DNA of 64,000 nucleotides from Citrifermentans bremense R1 (GTDB lineage: Bacteria; Desulfobacterota; Desulfuromonadia; Geobacterales; Geobacteraceae). Within the stretch, counting starts at the first letter, position 1. Each line of letters opens with the position of its first letter. Position numbers and translations under genes: made by a program. Below the pieces are notes generated by a model. It did no database searches, had not been told where the DNA came from, and saw only the letters and a list, made by a program, of their open reading frames with translations. The stretch lies in NCBI RefSeq assembly GCF_000426865.1, contig NZ_AUGE01000016.1:33307-97306 (forward strand), read 5' to 3'. Of this stretch, positions 26,849 to 35,293 are shown piece after piece.

Positions 26849-26971
26849 CAAACTTTTTCTTAAGTAACGTAAGGACAGGCCGATAACACAGTAAAACCTG
26901 TCGCAGGGACCGTTCAAAAGAGCATAACTGTCCCCCGAAACACGCTCACTGCCAGACTGGAAGGAATGATA

Positions 26972-27268
26972 ATGGAAAAAGCGCCGTTTATCTTGGTACT
27001 GTTCGTCTCAATACTTGGACTGCTTGCTGCCAATCCAGGTTTCAGGGACATCGCCGAGCACGATAACCGCGAGATATCCAGCTACGACTACGCGAAACTG
27101 CATGCGGCTATGGAGCATGACGCAGAGATAGCCGCCCTGGCAAGAAGGGAGCTAACGCAGGATCACGTCACTATCGCCCAGTACAACAAGGTGATGCGGA
27201 AAATAGATAGCATGAAGCTAAAGCAAGCGCGCCAGGTTGCGACTGTGCAGCAGGCGAGCCTGAGATAG
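26972..27268 (+). CDS. Small exported or membrane-anchored hypothetical protein
   Basis: 98 aa from the ATG at 26972, which is 7 nt after GGAAGG; the in-frame ATG at 26966 is too close to that site. The N-terminus EKAPFILVLFVSILGLLAANPGF looks like a signal peptide or anchor; the rest is helical and charged (HDAEIAALARRELTQDHVTIAQYNKVMRK). No family recognised. It is a single gene, with a separate SH3 protein gene 183 bp downstream. Confidence 0.65.
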   Translation: MEKAPFILVLFVSILGLLAANPGFRDIAEHDNREISSYDYAKLHAAMEHDAEIAALARRELTQDHVTIAQYNKVMRKIDSMKLKQARQVATVQQASLR

Positions 27269-27451
27269 ACCGATCTTTTTGATTGAATAATTCTCATAAT
27301 AAAGTTATTATCTTGACCGTTACAAATTTTTTGCTTCAATAGAGCCACCATCTCCTGCCAGTTTTTGAAGCGAACTGTCAGGTGCATAAGATCGGCAAAC
27401 GCGATTCATCATCGACCGAATGGCCTGCAATCCAATAGCAAAGGAGAAGTC

Positions 27452-27928
27452 ATGAGAAAAGACATCCGCAGTATCATTCTTGCAGCAGCAGCCGTCGCTG
27501 CGTTTGCAGTCCCCGCCCTGGCCGAGAGCAGCACGGTCTGCACCGTAACTGCACCGGAGATGAGGCTCAGAAAGAGCCCCAGCAAAAAGGCCAAGGTAGT
27601 GGCGATCATCAAAAAGGACACCAAAGTAACGGCGGAGCAGTGCTCGGGCGGATGGGTCAAGGTCTCCTCTCAGGACGGCAAGCTCAACGGATACATCGGG
27701 GGCTGGGCGCTCGCCGCTGCCCCGACTCAGGTCGCCGAGGCGCCGGCAACGCAAGTAGCCGACACGGCTCCCTCCACTATCGCGGCACAGAAAGAGGTCC
27801 CCTCCAACGAAAAGCTCGCCATGCAGATCACCGAGCTGCGCCTAAACGTGCTCGGCATCGAGCGCGACATGCAGCAGATGCATAAGGAGATCCGCAAAAT
27901 CAAGTCGACGTTGCGGCATAAAAAGTAA
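27452..27928 (+). CDS. Secreted SH3-like domain protein
   Basis: 158 aa from ATG 27452 (AAGGAG upstream). The signal peptide RKDIRSIILAAAAVAAFAVPALAES is clear. Residues about 28-80 match a bacterial SH3 repeat (VTAPEMRLRKSPSKKAKVVAIIKKDTKV, then GGWVKVSS and GYIGGWAL). A low-complexity Ala/Pro/Thr linker follows, then a C-terminal coiled coil (ITELRLNVLGIERDMQQMHKEIRKIK). Probably periplasmic and wall- or envelope-associated. A terminator follows at 27971-28005. Confidence 0.85.
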   Translation: MRKDIRSIILAAAAVAAFAVPALAESSTVCTVTAPEMRLRKSPSKKAKVVAIIKKDTKVTAEQCSGGWVKVSSQDGKLNGYIGGWALAAAPTQVAEAPATQVADTAPSTIAAQKEVPSNEKLAMQITELRLNVLGIERDMQQMHKEIRKIKSTLRHKK

Positions 27929-27970
27929 ACTGCCGGTGCAGCAGGGGCGAGGCTCCTGACCGTTTCACTA

Positions 27971-28005
27971 AAAGAGGGCATCCCGGCTTAGGGATGCCCT
28001 CTTTT
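27971..28005. terminator. Bidirectional intrinsic terminator
   Basis: GAGGGCATCCC (27974-27984) and GGGATGCCCTC (27991-28001) with a 6-nt loop, flanked by an A run on the left and a T run on the right. It serves the convergent SH3 and DUF454 genes. Confidence 0.88.
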
Positions 28006-28017
28006 ACGTGCTGTCGT

Positions 28018-28461
28018 TTACTGGTTGCGGATTTTCCACCTTCGATTTACCGCAGCAGGAACGCTCGGCAGCAGCAGGAGATAAACCGTGACGACCGCCG
28101 CGATGGTAACGAGCAGGAACTTTGCCCAGGTGCTCTCGACGAACCATGCCGTCACCGGGAACGAGATCCAGATGGCACATACAGCGCATGCCTTCGCCTT
28201 GCGTGACATTCCGCCGTGCACCAGGTAGTCCTTCAAGATCGGGCCAAGGTGACGATGTTCGACGAGCCAGGTATGAAATTTCTCAGAGCTCCTTGAGAAG
28301 CAGAATACAGCCAGCAGCAGGAAAGGCACGCTCGGCACCAGGGGAAGGAACAAACCGATAACCGCGCAAGCAATGGAAACCCAGCCGACGCCTATGAGTA
28401 TCAAGCGCAGCACCTCGTTCTTCACCTGCCTGCCGCCTCGCCTCCCTATGCCATAACGCAT
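28018..28461 (-). CDS. DUF454 (YbaN-like) inner-membrane protein
   Basis: 147 aa from ATG 28461, with GAGGAGAGGAA upstream. The segment ILIGVGWVSIACAVIGLFLPLVPSVPFLLLAVFCFSRSS is the DUF454 hallmark (GxxLPLLPTxPFLLLA pattern), and WLVEHRHLGPILKDYLVHGGMSRKAK follows it. Two further membrane segments lie near the C-terminus. Family function unknown. Confidence 0.88.
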   Translation of the reverse strand: MRYGIGRRGGRQVKNEVLRLILIGVGWVSIACAVIGLFLPLVPSVPFLLLAVFCFSRSSEKFHTWLVEHRHLGPILKDYLVHGGMSRKAKACAVCAIWISFPVTAWFVESTWAKFLLVTIAAVVTVYLLLLPSVPAAVNRRWKIRNQ

Positions 28462-28575
28462 GCGTATTCCTCTCCTCACCTTCTCAACATGCCAACCCAT
28501 TGTAAGCGAACTGCACCGGTTTTGACGAGAAAAAAGGGGCGGGACGAAGGCACCGGTCACCCATAGTTGCATCAC

Positions 28576-29376
28576 CTATTGAAGGAGAAGGATCTCCCGC
28601 TCGGCAAGACAAAAAACTCTGCGGGCAGCGTAGTCCCAGCGCTCGACCAGGCAACTGCGCGGCTCATTTTCTATGCGGTAGCGGATCAGGTTGACCGAGT
28701 TGGGAATTTCGCCGCGGACCCGGCGGGAAACGGCGGTCCCGGCAAGGACGGACCAGACCCGGCGGGGAATTTCGTGAACTTCGTTTAGAAGGCGCACATG
28801 CGGGAGATGAACGTGTCCCCCGAGGATCAAGTCGGCGCCGGCTTCGGCCCAGGCGTGGATGGCGTACGGGTGGTTCCTCAACAGGTTTTTCACATCGCTT
28901 TGCCGGGTGGCGCGCACGGGCTGGTGCGCCGCTACGACGCGCAGTTGGCGGGGCGAGCCCGTCTGGAGACGGCGGCTCACCGTCTCGATCTGCCGGGGCG
29001 ACACTTCCCCGTGCTTGTGGCGCGAAGGGCGCGTCGTGTTGACCCCCACTACCAGGAGCTCTTGCGACTCGAATACCGGCTCCAGGTTGCGGCCGAAGCT
29101 GCGTTGAAAATTGCCGTAGGGCGAGAAAACCCGCCCCAGGATGTTGAAAAGAGGGAGGTCATGGTTCCCGGGGATCACCAAGAGGTGCGGCACGGGCATA
29201 CGCCCCAGAAAGTCGACAGCCGCTTTGAACTGCCAGGCGCGGGCGCGCTGGGTGACGTCCCCTGAAAGCACCAGGAGATCCGGGCGCAGGTCGCCCGCCA
29301 ATTGCAGCAGCGCCTCGACCACGGCCGGAATTTCCGTGCCGAAGTGGGTGTCGGATATATGCAAGATGGCGCTCAT
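28576..29376 (-). CDS. Calcineurin-like metallophosphoesterase
   Basis: 266 aa. Metal-site motifs are all present: ISDTHFG, LSGDVTQRA, IPGNHDLP, AAHQPV and GGHVHLP. It resembles the CpdA/Icc-type cyclic nucleotide or phosphodiester hydrolases, but the substrate cannot be read. Its start overlaps the stop of the lipid-kinase gene by 4 nt (ATGA), so the two are translationally coupled and may act on the same lipid or phosphoester pathway. Confidence 0.9.
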   Translation of the reverse strand: MSAILHISDTHFGTEIPAVVEALLQLAGDLRPDLLVLSGDVTQRARAWQFKAAVDFLGRMPVPHLLVIPGNHDLPLFNILGRVFSPYGNFQRSFGRNLEPVFESQELLVVGVNTTRPSRHKHGEVSPRQIETVSRRLQTGSPRQLRVVAAHQPVRATRQSDVKNLLRNHPYAIHAWAEAGADLILGGHVHLPHVRLLNEVHEIPRRVWSVLAGTAVSRRVRGEIPNSVNLIRYRIENEPRSCLVERWDYAARRVFCLAEREILLLQ

Positions 29377-30320
29377 TCCCCCTCTCCCCCCACCGTTTTG
29401 GAACGGGGGACGACGAGAAGCAGCGAGTCGGGTGCTGCCTGGAACACCAGCGGAGGGACCATCCAGGTGACCTCGCCGTCCGTTGCCACCTTGATGCGCC
29501 TGCCGCCGTGCAGCGGTTTCACCGTAAGCCTCTTGAAGGAAAAGGAGTCGACGGCATCCGCTTCCCGAAGCTTTCCCAGTACCGCCAGTGCCAGGGCTGA
29601 AATCAGTTGTCCCACCCCTTGAGCCTTGACCACGATCGCCGCCAGTTCCCCTTGCTGCACGGCGCGCGCCTCAGGCAGCCCCATCTGCCGCAGTTGCAGC
29701 AGGTTGTTGTCGACTACCAGGGTGCAGATGTGCATCACGTCGCTCCCCGCGCCGTCGTCGAGGGCCAGCACCAGCCGCGGTGGCGGAGCCAGCAAGGTCG
29801 CAAGGCCCGACAGCACGGCAACGAGCCTGCTGCGCCCGAATCTCTGCTTATGAACCTCGCGCTTTTCCAGCAGCTTGGGATAAAGGCCGAGGCTTGCATT
29901 CACCAGGAAAGGGCGCTGGTTCACCAGCCCGACCTGCACCGGCCGCAGCTCCCCGCGCAACAGCAAGGAGCAGGCCTCTTCCGTATCGACCGGGATCCCG
30001 TGGGCGCGGCTGAAATAGTTGAAGGTACCCTGGGGGAGTACGCCGAAGGGACACCCCGAAGGGAGCACCTCCTGGACCACCGCGTTGATGGTACCGTCCC
30101 CCCCCGCGGCGACAACTGTTCCCTGCTGCTGCCGTGCGAGCTGCACGGCCTCCCGCGCCACCTCCGGCAGCCGCCGTATGTCGCTTACGCGCCACAGGCG
30201 GTAAGGACGCTTTCCCGCGGCAAGGACGCTGCGGATGGCATCCTCCCTTTGGTCCGCATCCTTGTCTCCGGAGCCGGCGTTCATGACTATGAAAAACGGG
30301 CTAGACGCGCGCTGGTTCAT
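29373..30320 (-). CDS. Diacylglycerol-kinase-family lipid kinase
   Basis: 315 aa from the ATG at 30320; a GTG at 30401 would add 27 Pro/Leu-rich residues and has no better ribosome site. The N-terminal DAGK catalytic domain begins FFIVMNAGSGDKD and has the nucleotide-binding VVAAGGDGTINAVVQ and LPQGTFNYFSRAHGIP motifs; the C-terminal domain has the family beta-sandwich pattern. It would phosphorylate a lipid or sphingoid-type alcohol at the membrane. It is coupled to the downstream phosphoesterase. Confidence 0.88.
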   Translation of the reverse strand: MNQRASSPFFIVMNAGSGDKDADQREDAIRSVLAAGKRPYRLWRVSDIRRLPEVAREAVQLARQQQGTVVAAGGDGTINAVVQEVLPSGCPFGVLPQGTFNYFSRAHGIPVDTEEACSLLLRGELRPVQVGLVNQRPFLVNASLGLYPKLLEKREVHKQRFGRSRLVAVLSGLATLLAPPPRLVLALDDGAGSDVMHICTLVVDNNLLQLRQMGLPEARAVQQGELAAIVVKAQGVGQLISALALAVLGKLREADAVDSFSFKRLTVKPLHGGRRIKVATDGEVTWMVPPLVFQAAPDSLLLVVPRSKTVGGEGE

Positions 30321-30611
30321 ATCGTTTGACAGTGGCAAGAGAGACTCCTTCGGCCGTAACGGGTACGACGGATTCCCCGGCAAGGGGCGAAGCGCCGGCA
30401 CAAGATTGGAATTCTATCATACCGCTACGGAACGAAGCATCCTTCCGCCTCTTGGGCAACGAACGCGTCGCCCGCCCCCCAGGCGCCGGACCGGATGCGC
30501 CCCTCCCCGGCCGCCGCACGCAGCCGATATTATGCTTGTAATGCTTTTTGCGGTTTAGTATGTTTCCCGAAAGCAAAACAATACACGTTCACCTAAGACA
30601 AAGGAACCACG

Positions 30612-31025
30612 ATGGAAAAACTAGACGAGGCGCTGGTCGAACTGCGCCAGGACATGCGGGACCAGAAAAAGCAGTCCGCCTTTTACGACCTCTTTCTCAA
30701 CTCCGCCTTTTTCGTCCCCATCCTGAACAACGACCAGCAGCAGGACGAGGCGGCGGGAGTCATTCCGGTTATCACCGAGGCTGAAGGAAACGATTACCTG
30801 ATGATATTCAGCTCGCTGGAGCGGCTGAAGGCCTGGGCCGGCGAGGAAGGGAAGTTCATAGAGGCGCCGGGATTCCTGTTGGCCCAGAACACCACGCCTC
30901 CCCTGCACTGGGCTTTGAACGTCGGGACGGAGTTCTCCAAACAGTTCCACCCCGAGGAAATAAAGTGGCTCAGGGATTCGGTGGAGCGGTGCAACGCCGA
31001 GGCAGCCAAGGGCTCCGGAGCCTGA
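30612..31025 (+). CDS. SseB-family domain protein
   Basis: 137 aa. The fold pattern FLNSAFFVPIL, then GNDYLMIFSSLERLKAWAGE and PEEIKWLRDS, matches the SseB N-terminal domain of small cytoplasmic proteins of unclear role. AAAGG precedes the ATG. It stands alone with a terminator following. Confidence 0.75.
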   Translation: MEKLDEALVELRQDMRDQKKQSAFYDLFLNSAFFVPILNNDQQQDEAAGVIPVITEAEGNDYLMIFSSLERLKAWAGEEGKFIEAPGFLLAQNTTPPLHWALNVGTEFSKQFHPEEIKWLRDSVERCNAEAAKGSGA

Positions 31026-31080
31026 TAGGCGCCTCGGGCGGAGTTGCCGCCTTTTCCCCAAAATCGCATTCGCAAACCCG

Positions 31081-31114
31081 AAGGCGCCCGTGAAGATACC
31101 GGACGCCTTTTTCT
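31081..31114 (+). terminator. Intrinsic terminator after the SseB-family gene
   Basis: AAGGCG(C)CCG pairs with CGG(A)CGCCTT across a ~9-nt loop, followed by TTTTTC. Confidence 0.75.
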
Positions 31115-31179
31115 TTTCAAAAGGCGCACCAGCCAAGCTCCCGATACCCCGCCGCAAACGCACGAACGACCCTCAATCG

Positions 31180-31195
31180 AAACTGTATACAGTTT
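31180..31195. promoter_or_regulatory. Perfect 16-bp palindrome AAACTGTATACAGTTT
   Basis: It lies 5 bp upstream of the -35 box of the FliA-type promoter for the PilZ chemoreceptor. Location suits an activator or repressor dimer site. Cognate regulator unknown. Confidence 0.5.
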
Positions 31196-31199
31196 TTAT

Positions 31200-31226
31200 T
31201 AAAGTCATAGTCTTTCTCGCCGAACC
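31200..31226 (+). promoter_or_regulatory. Sigma28 (FliA) promoter for the PilZ chemoreceptor
   Basis: TAAAGTCA (31200-31207), 11-bp spacer, GCCGAACC (31219-31226). The consensus is TAAAGTTT-N11-GCCGATAA; spacing is exact and the GCCGA core is present. Confidence 0.72.
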
Positions 31227-31352
31227 TAATAGGTAGCAAGATAGGCTCTCTTATGCGTTATGCCTTTCCTTTTGAAAAGTACGCGGCGGGCTTCTTTCTT
31301 GTGTAATGCGCAAAGACGCGCGACGATCAAAACAGAAAGGAGTTCCCGCTGC

Positions 31353-32927
31353 ATGGAAACTATCTGGCACTACTATCTCTGTCTCACCATCAAGACCAGG
31401 TTGATGATTTTATGCCTGTGCTACAGCTTGTGCATCGTCGCTGCAACAGTTGCAGGTTCCGTCGACTCACAGATCTGGCAGTGGGGACTGACGATTTTGT
31501 TCATCGCCATGGGCGCGCTATTCGGCGGTATCAACATCTGGGGCATCACCAGTGCGATAGCGCGGACTATCAACAACCTTGAGGCACTGGCACAGGGAAA
31601 CCTCAGCCAGGAGATCGTGATCAAGCGCACCAATGAGATCAGCAAGCTCCTCCACGCCATGCGCAAGATGGTCGGCAACCAGACCGAGGTGCTGCGCAAC
31701 ATCCACGGCGCCAGCCTGCAGATGGAACAGTCTTCCTTTCAGATTTCCGAGATCTCCAACGAGATAGCCGATAGCACCAAGGCACAGCAAGCGCAGGTAC
31801 TGCAGGTTTCCGAAGCAACCGGCGAGGTGCTCACGATTTCGTCGTCGGTGCGCGAACTCTCCGACATGATGCTGAACGAATCCCTGGTGACCGAAAAGGA
31901 GGCCGAACAAGGCCTTGACGCCACCAACCAGAACATCGACCAGATGCGTTTAACGGTCGCCGAGGTAAACCGCGCAGCGGAAGAGACCTCGGGGTTGAAT
32001 CAGGTGGCGGAGGAGATCCACAAGATCATCGCCAGCATCACCGATATAGCGGACCAGACCAACCTTTTGGCGCTCAATGCCGCCATCGAGGCCGCAAGGG
32101 CGGGAGAACAGGGTCGCGGCTTTGCCGTGGTGGCCGACGAGGTCCGCAATCTCGCCACCCGTACCTCAAGGGAGACCCAGGAGATCACCAGGATCATCTC
32201 GTCCCTGGCGGAACAGGTAACCGCTACCATGGGGACCATGGAACGGATCGTCGAGCGCGTCAACGGCGGGGAGCAAAAGACCCTGCAAACGGCCCAGATA
32301 ATACAGAGCATGGCCTCCTCCGTCCGCGAGACCTCCGCGGCCAGCCGGCGCATCTCCGATGCTAGCAAGTCCCAGATGGAGCGGCTCACGCAGTTGCAGC
32401 AAAGCCAGGAATCACTCTTCCACACCATAAAGGACAACGGCGCCAAGATCGGGGTCACCGCCACCATCAGTGGGGACCTCAACGCCGTCACCAAACAGTT
32501 CAACCGCCTGCTGGACAACTTCACCTTCAGTACCGAAACCGAAATCGAGCGTTCCGCGCGCGAGCAGCGGCAATACCCGCGCGCGAACAACGGGCTTCTG
32601 GCCGTGATACGCGAGACGGGTTCGCAGCAGGAGATCCAGGGAATCACCAGCGATTTCAGCATGACCGGGCTCCAGCTGCGCATCGCCGCGCAGGCCGGGC
32701 TAAAAGAAGGGCAAGTCGTCGAGGTGGAACTGATGACCCCCGGCACCTCCCTGGACGAATTCGAGCAACAGGTGCCGCTCAAGGTTACCGCGCGGGTGGT
32801 ATGGCTCCGTACCAACCATGACGGCGCTGCCTGCGGCCTTGAATTCAAGCCCCTGGCCCCGGCACAGCAGCAGCGACTGGAAGGTTGTTTCCGGCACTTC
32901 AAGAAGAACTCCCGCTTCAAAAGCTAG
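31353..32927 (+). CDS. Methyl-accepting chemotaxis protein with C-terminal PilZ domain
   Basis: 524 aa from ATG 31353 (AAAGGAG upstream). Two membrane helices (about 15-36 and 44-66) leave only a ~7-residue periplasmic loop, so there is no periplasmic ligand domain. A HAMP-like stretch follows (about 68-105). The signalling tip [16 protein letters not shown] lies near 237-252. After the second adaptation helix, residues 400-524 form a PilZ domain: RQYPR (406-410, RxxxR) and DFSMTG (434-439, D-x-S-x-x-G) are the c-di-GMP-binding motifs. The expected role is to couple c-di-GMP level to chemotaxis signalling. Confidence 0.9.
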   Translation: METIWHYYLCLTIKTRLMILCLCYSLCIVAATVAGSVDSQIWQWGLTILFIAMGALFGGINIWGITSAIARTINNLEALAQGNLSQEIVIKRTNEISKLLHAMRKMVGNQTEVLRNIHGASLQMEQSSFQISEISNEIADSTKAQQAQVLQVSEATGEVLTISSSVRELSDMMLNESLVTEKEAEQGLDATNQNIDQMRLTVAEVNRAAEETSGLNQVAEEIHKIIASITDIADQTNLLALNAAIEAARAGEQGRGFAVVADEVRNLATRTSRETQEITRIISSLAEQVTATMGTMERIVERVNGGEQKTLQTAQIIQSMASSVRETSAASRRISDASKSQMERLTQLQQSQESLFHTIKDNGAKIGVTATISGDLNAVTKQFNRLLDNFTFSTETEIERSAREQRQYPRANNGLLAVIRETGSQQEIQGITSDFSMTGLQLRIAAQAGLKEGQVVEVELMTPGTSLDEFEQQVPLKVTARVVWLRTNHDGAACGLEFKPLAPAQQQRLEGCFRHFKKNSRFKS

Positions 32928-32970
32928 CGGATGCGGAGCGCCGCCGGCGCGCAGCGCTACGAGCTTGGAC

Positions 32971-33003
32971 AAAAAGGCGCCTGGGTTTCCAGGCGCCTTT
33001 TTT
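32971..33003. terminator. Intrinsic terminator after the PilZ chemoreceptor
   Basis: GGCGCCTGG (32976-32984), loop GTTT, CCAGGCGCC (32989-32997), then a run of T; an A run on the left makes it usable in both directions. Confidence 0.92.
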
Positions 33004-33005
33004 CG

Positions 33006-33161
33006 CGTAACACCCTTGGCCTGGGCAAGGCACTCAAATCCAGAGGTCTCGACGACCGCAGCATCGAATTGGGTACAGGTGTGCTGGCGTTCCTGGAAGA
33101 GCCGGAGTACCTGGAACTCTTCACCGGCCGCGGACGGCTCCCCGACTCCCTCTGGCGCTGA
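33006..33161 (+). pseudogene. Coding-like remnant or non-ATG small ORF, C-terminal fragment
   Basis: Just after the terminator, one plus-strand frame reads NTLGLGKALKSRGLDDRSIE... and ends EYLELFTGRGRLPDSLWR before a TGA at 33161. The composition (balanced charge, Leu/Glu helix pattern) looks protein-like, but there is no ATG or clear ribosome site after the terminator; the only in-frame ATG (32931) would need translation through the hairpin. It may be the tail of a decayed gene. It abuts the cupin gene stop. Confidence 0.35.
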
Positions 33162-33635
33162 CTACTTCCCTTTTTTCTCGCCTTGATCCACCAGTTTCAG
33201 GCTCCACGGCCCATTGGTCGCGATCTGCAGGACCGTTTCCTTGTCCACCCAAGCGTTGTGAACCGTCCTGGGCGCAAGGGCGAAATAGCTTCCGGCCGGA
33301 AGCACCGTCGGATTATCCGGCGTCTTCCCCATGGCGAGTTTGACAGTCCCTGAGATCACCGTTACCCGCTCCACCCCCTCGTGAAAATGGGGGGCTATGG
33401 TGGTACCGGCGGGGAGTTTGAGACGGACAGCGAAGTACCCACTCTTCTTCGGGTCACCGTCCAGGACCGCCATCTGCGAGGTCGGAAGCTCTGCCGGGCC
33501 GCTCTTCCATTCCAACTGGTCCGGGGCAAGAATCACCTGCTTGGCCGGCTGAACAGTCTGCTTTTTCGGTGCTGCCGTCACGACCGACGCGAACGACACA
33601 CATGCCACTGACAGTACCAAGATCCTCTTGATCAT
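33162..33635 (-). CDS. Secreted cupin-domain protein
   Basis: 157 aa from ATG 33635 (GGAGG upstream). The signal peptide IKRILVLSVACVSFASVVTAAP is clear. The cupin motif is visible as PHFHEGVERVTVISGTVKLAMG, with both histidines and the glutamate expected as metal ligands, and the second motif as GSYFALAPRTVHNAW. A periplasmic, metal-binding barrel of unknown substrate. It lies between two related chemoreceptors transcribed in opposite directions. Confidence 0.87.
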   Translation of the reverse strand: MIKRILVLSVACVSFASVVTAAPKKQTVQPAKQVILAPDQLEWKSGPAELPTSQMAVLDGDPKKSGYFAVRLKLPAGTTIAPHFHEGVERVTVISGTVKLAMGKTPDNPTVLPAGSYFALAPRTVHNAWVDKETVLQIATNGPWSLKLVDQGEKKGK

Positions 33636-33837
33636 AACGCCTCCACTGTTAGTTGATTTTAAGACGCCGACAACTATAGGGATAATTTTGCAGTAGTCAA
33701 CCTGACGGTCGTACTGCGATCTTGGGACCTGGGGAGTTCTCTCAAGAATCCATCTGTCTTTGAAGGGTGGCGCAGCAGAGAAGGCGGGGGAGAAAGTGAT
33801 CGATGGGGGGGCCTTGGTTCGAAAAGGCTTCGGCGCC

Positions 33838-33865
33838 GCCGGTACCGTGCAGCGATGGTACCGGC
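33838..33865. terminator. Hairpin downstream of the second chemoreceptor
   Basis: GCCGGTACC (33838-33846) and GGTACCGGC (33857-33865) with a 10-nt loop, 38 bp after the receptor stop on the minus strand. The T run is poor, so termination is only probable. Confidence 0.5.
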
Positions 33866-33903
33866 GCAGCTGGCTATTTTCCAATGGCTCGCACGTTCCG
33901 CAT

Positions 33904-35082
33904 TTAGAGGTGGAACTGTCGCACCAGGCGCTCCAGTTGATCGGCCTGAGAGGAAAGCGTCGCCGCAGCGGTGACGGCGCCGGCGGTTTCATGGGCGTTG
34001 CGCTGGATGACCTCGGTCACCTGCTGGACGTTGCGGGAGATCTCCCCGCTGGTGGCAGTCTGCTGCTCCGCAGCCGTCACGATCTGGTTGATCTGCATGG
34101 TGACCTCGGAGATCTTGCCGGTGATCTCCTCGAGGGCCTCGCCGGATTTCCTCGAGTACCCCGTCCCTTTCTCCACCTCGGTGACGCTGCTTTCCATCGC
34201 CGTTACGGCGTGTCTGGTCTCGGTCTGAATCGCCTTGATCATCTCTCCGATCTCGCGCGTGGCGCGCGTGGTGCGCTCCGCAAGGGCGCGCACTTCGTCG
34301 GCCACCACAGCAAATCCGCGCCCCTGCTCCCCTGCCCTTGCAGCTTCGATGGCGGCATTAAGCGCCAGCAGGTTGGTCTGGTCCGCGATGTCCTCGATGG
34401 TCCCTACGATCTCTCCGATCTGATCCGAACGTGCCCCCAATCCTTCTACTGTTCCGGCGGCATCCTTTACCCTGGCGGCTATCACTTCCATCCCCTCGAT
34501 GGTCTGATGCACGACGTTGGCTCCGGACTGTGCGGTCTCCGTCGCCTGGCTGGAGTTCGTAGCGGCCCTCATGCAGTTTTGCGAGATATCTCCCGAGGTT
34601 GCGGCCATCTCCTCGCTCGCCACGGCAACGGCGTTGGTCTGCGAGGCGACATCCTCGGTTCCGGCAGCGATCTGCGTGGCGCTCGAATGTACTTGCCGGG
34701 AAGCCTTGGTGAGGTCTTCGGAGGTACGGGATATCTGCGAGACTATTTCCCGCAAGGTGTCTTGCAGCGAGCCTATGGAGCGGATGATGGTGCTGATTTC
34801 GTTGTTGCGTTTCGGCGCTATTTTCTGGGTCAGATCTCCCTCGGTCATCTTGGCCAAATATCCCTGGATCCTGGCTAGTGCGTCGTTGACCGTCCAGTAA
34901 AGGAGCGCGCTGAAGACGATGCCGAGTATCACGAAAACTGTGGTCGAGATGATGGCGATTGAAGCGGAGAAGGATCTCCCCACTATGACTGCTGCAATGA
35001 TGCAGAAACTGTAGCAGGCGGAGAGAAAGAGTATCCGTGTCTTGATTTTCAGTCGCAGATAAATATCTAAGGAAATATTCAT
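33904..35082 (-). CDS. Methyl-accepting chemotaxis protein
   Basis: 392 aa from ATG 35082, giving [16 protein letters not shown]. Two adjacent membrane helices (about 12-32 and 37-60) with almost no periplasmic loop, a HAMP-like segment ([17 protein letters not shown]), then the signalling domain with [16 protein letters not shown]. The N-terminal [20 protein letters not shown] block closely matches [20 protein letters not shown] of the receptor at 31353, so the two are paralogues; this one lacks the PilZ domain. It is preceded by a near-perfect FliA promoter at 35131-35157. Confidence 0.92.
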   Translation of the reverse strand: MNISLDIYLRLKIKTRILFLSACYSFCIIAAVIVGRSFSASIAIISTTVFVILGIVFSALLYWTVNDALARIQGYLAKMTEGDLTQKIAPKRNNEISTIIRSIGSLQDTLREIVSQISRTSEDLTKASRQVHSSATQIAAGTEDVASQTNAVAVASEEMAATSGDISQNCMRAATNSSQATETAQSGANVVHQTIEGMEVIAARVKDAAGTVEGLGARSDQIGEIVGTIEDIADQTNLLALNAAIEAARAGEQGRGFAVVADEVRALAERTTRATREIGEMIKAIQTETRHAVTAMESSVTEVEKGTGYSRKSGEALEEITGKISEVTMQINQIVTAAEQQTATSGEISRNVQQVTEVIQRNAHETAGAVTAAATLSSQADQLERLVRQFHL

Positions 35083-35130
35083 GTTTGCACCTATAGGAGC
35101 TGTTGTCAACGAACTGCCAATTTTTCTCCC

Positions 35131-35157
35131 TTATCGGCAACAAAACCCTTGGCTTTA
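35131..35157 (-). promoter_or_regulatory. Sigma28 (FliA) promoter for the second chemoreceptor
   Basis: On the minus strand: TAAAGCCA (35150-35157), 11-bp spacer, GCCGATAA (35131-35138). The -10 matches the FliA consensus exactly. The start would fall about 40 nt before the ATG at 35082. Confidence 0.88.
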
Positions 35158-35240
35158 ATAGTATTTTTTAACATTTAAAAGAATAAGGACCGCCGCGGGC
35201 GAAGGTTTGACAGTATGGGGTGTCTGGCATCAAAAAATTC

Positions 35241-35269
35241 TTTACAACCGGCATAACAGCGAATACAAT
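35241..35269 (+). promoter_or_regulatory. Sigma70 promoter for the Lrp-family gene
   Basis: TTTACA (35241-35246), 17-bp spacer, TACAAT (35264-35269); the start would lie about 17 nt before the ATG at 35294. Confidence 0.68.
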
Positions 35270-35293
35270 TCGCTTCAGGCGGTGTAAACAAGA

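Larger units (their letters stand above)
26461..26971. other. 510-bp intergenic region with a possible micro-ORF and terminator
   Basis: Contains a hairpin after the thioesterase gene (CCTGCGGTG 26470-26478 with CACCGCAGG 26489-26497), a 37-codon ORF at 26714-26827 and a strong terminator at 26802-26848. Otherwise A/T-richer than its neighbours, with no tRNA seen. Confidence 0.6.
31026..31352. other. Intergenic region: terminator, palindrome and FliA promoter
   Basis: 327 bp. It holds the SseB terminator (31081-31114), the 16-bp palindrome at 31180-31195 and the sigma28 promoter at 31200-31226, followed by a ~120-nt leader to the chemoreceptor start. No other gene seen. Confidence 0.7.

Noticed and set aside
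28002..28019. TTTTACGTGCTGTCG resembling the MerR operator
   Set aside because: It is part of the T-run side of a terminator between convergent genes and matches only one half-site.
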